This document shows positions 21,493-23,421 of a stretch of 23,421 bases of DNA, in pieces (within the stretch, counting starts at the first letter, position 1; every line of letters begins with the position of its first letter). Under the pieces are notes generated by a model. The model saw only the letters and a program-made list of their open reading frames with translations. It was not told the origin of the DNA and ran no database searches. The position numbers and the translations under genes were made by a program. This DNA comes from an uncultured Lachnospiraceae bacterium (lineage in GTDB: Bacteria; Bacillota; Clostridia; Lachnospirales; Lachnospiraceae). The stretch spans positions 1 through 23,421 of the forward strand of contig CAKRPI010000026.1 of the NCBI GenBank assembly GCA_934376945.1, given 5' to 3'.

Positions 21493-22020
21493 GTCTATTT
21501 TGCATATTTTTTGTTCGTATAATTTTCTATATCAATTTTCTGATTTTGGGGTCAAAAAAACGCCAAAACTGACATGGTATATAGAGGGATTTTTCTTTAG
21601 AGGAATTCCTTGAACAGAACCTTGAAAACGGCATAGGTGTCGCAGATACGAAAAGAGCCTCGGACGAGCCATAATGGTTTGGCGCGACGACATTCAATTT
21701 GATGATGTAAACATCACTTTAATCGAGCGATTTTTCAAGCGAATTAAGCCTGTTTTGGAAATCAGGTGCGACGACTCCGACCTCTATCATGATACTTCTT
21801 CACAGCTTTCCAAGGACTGGGAAAGAGCCTCTAACCGGCTCGGAAAACGACCGCTTAGAGCTATGCTGCGCCCTCCAGGCGCAGTCTGCGACACCATAAG
21901 GAACGCGGAAGCAACGCTATGCCATCCTTGCGTTTCCAGACAACCAGGGCTACAATCAGCCTGTCACAGTTGATCTGGGACAATCAACCGACCCCTTGTG
22001 GTCAGAAAGGATGCACATCT
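21493..22020. other. Structure-rich spacer between integrases 2 and 3
   Basis: There is no convincing gene over 528 bases. GGTGTCGCAGA (21636-21646) and TCTGCGACACC (21885-21895) are an 11-bp perfect inverted repeat. CTGCGCC/GGCGCAG near 21866-21884 forms a hairpin, and AGGAATTCCT is a palindrome at 21601-21610. A 99-codon frame at 21674-21973 lacks a ribosome binding site. A different short frame before 22021 reads YAILAFPDNQGYNQPVTVDL and looks protein-like, but has no start and ends inside the excisionase gene. The region may hold attachment or recombination sequences or a decayed gene. Confidence 0.45.
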
Positions 22021-22224
22021 ATGGAATACACACCCGCTTCCGCAGGCAATACCCCTCAAACGTACCGCGTTGAGGATGTTGCTTCAATTCTGGGCATCAG
22101 CAGAAAGTCTGCCTACAACTTGACCAGGGAAGGATATTTCAGGGTTGTCCGCATTGGTTCAACCATCCGCATCTCCAAAAAATCCTTCGACGACTGGCTC
22201 AATAATCAAACGTCGGAGGTTTAA
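22021..22224 (+). CDS. Excisionase-family HTH protein 2
   Basis: A 67-residue protein. AAAGGA nine bases ahead supports the ATG at 22021 over a longer frame from 21919. Nearly the whole length is the HTH_17 excisionase domain: YRVEDVASILGISRKSAYNLT, FRVVRIGSTIRISKKSFDDWL. It lacks the Pro/Ala-rich arm of the homologue at 18507-18782 but aligns well over the domain. Its stop lies one base before the TTG start of integrase 3, so the two are a coupled pair as in the first module. It should be the excision directionality factor of the element served by integrase 3. Confidence 0.85.
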   Translation: MEYTPASAGNTPQTYRVEDVASILGISRKSAYNLTREGYFRVVRIGSTIRISKKSFDDWLNNQTSEV

Positions 22225-22225
22225 G

Positions 22226-23421
22226 TTGGCTTCCATCATCAAGCGCGGCAAGAGCTACTGCGTTGTCTATGATTACATCAACTCCGACGGGCAGCGCAAG
22301 CAGAAATGGGAAACCTTTCCTTCCAAGAAGGAAGCCTCTGTCCGTAAATCAGAGGTTGAGCTGGCGCAGAAGAAAGGGACTTTTCTTCCACCGTCCGCCG
22401 AAACAGTCGCGGAGTTCATGGATGAATTTGTGCGGCTGTACGGCGAGCTAAAGTGGAGTCCGTCCATGTACGACAGCAGCACCGGCATCATCCGAAACTA
22501 CATCAACCCGTTGATCGGGGATTTGCCCATGCAGAGCGTCACCGTTAAAACCGTGGACATCTTCATTCACGACCTGCATCGAACTCGTTCCGCTGCGGAA
22601 AAGTACCATGCTGTAAAGCAAGACTACATCAGCGATTCACAGGTAGAAAAGGTGTTCAAGCTCGCGCGATGCGCCTTTAATCAGGCCGTGCGCTGGAATG
22701 TCATCCCGCAGAACCCCTTCAATCAGGCAAACCTCTGCAAAGCCAAATGCGGGGAACGCGAGATTTGGGACGCGGAAACGATTCGCAAAGCGCTGGATGC
22801 CTGTCGGGATGCAAATCTGTATGTCTGCATGAACCTCTCGTTTGCCTGTTCGCTGCGTATCGGGGAAATTCTCGGTCTGACGTGGAACAATGTACACATA
22901 TCCGAGCAGGAAATCAGGGACGATGACGCATGGCTCTATATCATGCAAGAGCTGGCAAGGGTTAAACGCTCCGCGCTGGCTGCTTTGAATAACAAGAACA
23001 TCTATCACATCTTCCCCGCGTGGACGGGAAAGACAACCAGCACCGTTCTTGTTCTGAAAAAGCCCAAGACAGACAGCAGTATTCGCCGCGTATGGATTCC
23101 CAAAACCGTCGCTTATGTGCTGCAAGAGCTGCGCAAAAATCAGCTTCACCAGATTGAACTGGCAGGCTGCGATTACACCGATTATAATCTGGTCATCGCC
23201 TTTCCAAACGGACATCCCTGCGAGGAAAAGCGAATCAATCAAGCCTTCACCAAGCTCAAAGCCGAAGCCAAACTGCCCGATGTTGTTTTCCACTCTCTGC
23301 GTCATTCCAGCGCCACCTACAAGCTCAAACTGAACCACGGCGACCTGAAAGCGACGCAGGGAGATACAGGTCATGCCGAAATCGACATGCTGACCAAGGT
23401 TTATGCGCATATTCTCGATTC
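22226..23421 (+). CDS. Tyrosine integrase 3, runs off the window
   Basis: The frame is open from TTG 22226 to the window end (398 residues, no stop). GGAGG is placed seven bases ahead, and the sequence from ASIIKRGKSYCVVYDYINSD aligns with the very start of integrase 2, so the TTG start is well supported. Domains are arm-binding 1-55, core-binding about 60-165, and catalytic from about 180. Catalytic residues are Arg211 (CSLRIGEILG), Lys281 (LKKPKT), His356/Arg359 (HSLRHSS), His383 (GDTGH) and Tyr393 (KVYAHILD). All are present, so it is probably active if the missing end is intact. It is the closest relative of integrase 2 and is coupled to its own excisionase. Confidence 0.9.
   Translation, partial: MASIIKRGKSYCVVYDYINSDGQRKQKWETFPSKKEASVRKSEVELAQKKGTFLPPSAETVAEFMDEFVRLYGELKWSPSMYDSSTGIIRNYINPLIGDLPMQSVTVKTVDIFIHDLHRTRSAAEKYHAVKQDYISDSQVEKVFKLARCAFNQAVRWNVIPQNPFNQANLCKAKCGEREIWDAETIRKALDACRDANLYVCMNLSFACSLRIGEILGLTWNNVHISEQEIRDDDAWLYIMQELARVKRSALAALNNKNIYHIFPAWTGKTTSTVLVLKKPKTDSSIRRVWIPKTVAYVLQELRKNQLHQIELAGCDYTDYNLVIAFPNGHPCEEKRINQAFTKLKAEAKLPDVVFHSLRHSSATYKLKLNHGDLKATQGDTGHAEIDMLTKVYAHILD

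Noticed and set aside
21674..21973. 99-codon plus-strand frame before excisionase 2
   Set aside because: No ribosome binding site, no family resemblance, and it crosses the hairpin and inverted repeat. A different frame looks more protein-like at its end.
22637..23410. 257-codon minus-strand frame opposite integrase 3
   Set aside because: Antisense shadow of the catalytic domain, whose plus-strand motifs are unambiguous.
1..23421. CRISPR arrays, tRNA or rRNA genes, replication origin
   Set aside because: No regular spaced direct repeats, cloverleaf with GTTCRA-type loop, rRNA core sequence or iteron cluster was seen by eye.

Overview
The window looks like an accessory, rearranged stretch of a Bacillota (Clostridia-like) chromosome. 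Genes carry strong GGAGG-type ribosome binding sites. Exported proteins have Gram-positive signal peptides, bacterial SH3 and PG_binding_1 wall-binding domains recur, and there is a SleB-type hydrolase and a TcdE/phage-4-type holin. No tRNA, rRNA or CRISPR array was seen. The species cannot be named from the sequence.

Region 1 (1-5100) is a patchwork. It holds an RHS-repeat scrap between twin hairpins and two small sigma-region-4-like proteins (291-698, 1870-2259). It also holds two secreted SH3 proteins (1255-1713, 2972-3784), a wall-binding ORF with an in-frame stop (2357-2656), and debris of an IS3-family element. The IS3 transposase is split: its N-terminal part lies at 4249-5050, fused to an IS1182-type C-terminus, and its C-terminal part lies at 788-958. 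A 48-base block inside a larger stem-loop precedes two unrelated genes (1741-1810 and 2856-2921), and the outer stem covaries. It is the best candidate here for an undescribed RNA element.

Region 2 (5100-14020) interleaves minus-strand genes for exported proteins of unknown function (5487-6686, 8104-9102, 9222-10445, 12522-13424) with plus-strand lysis-type genes. The latter are an amidase with a wall-binding domain (7240-8031), a holin (10572-11009) and an SH3/PG-binding/SleB hydrolase (11206-12477). Neither hydrolase has a signal peptide, so the holin may provide their exit, as in phage lysis or TcdE-type toxin release. Both hydrolase genes share a duplicated promoter and leader block. A decayed copy of one exported-protein gene end lies at 13615-13757.

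Region 3 (14020-17730) holds a GNAT acetyltransferase, a third sigma-region-4-like paralogue, and an XRE regulator. These are followed by an operon of a sigma-70-like factor (broken by a one-base slip in a T run), a membrane anti-sigma-like protein and a small exported protein.

Region 4 (17730-23421, visibly GC-richer) resembles the integration end of Tn916-like integrative elements. It runs HTH protein, sigma-like regulator, excisionase, integrase 1 (frameshifted), integrase 2, a structure-rich spacer, a second excisionase and integrase 3, which runs off the window. The three integrases are clear paralogues, which suggests element accretion or a multi-recombinase module.
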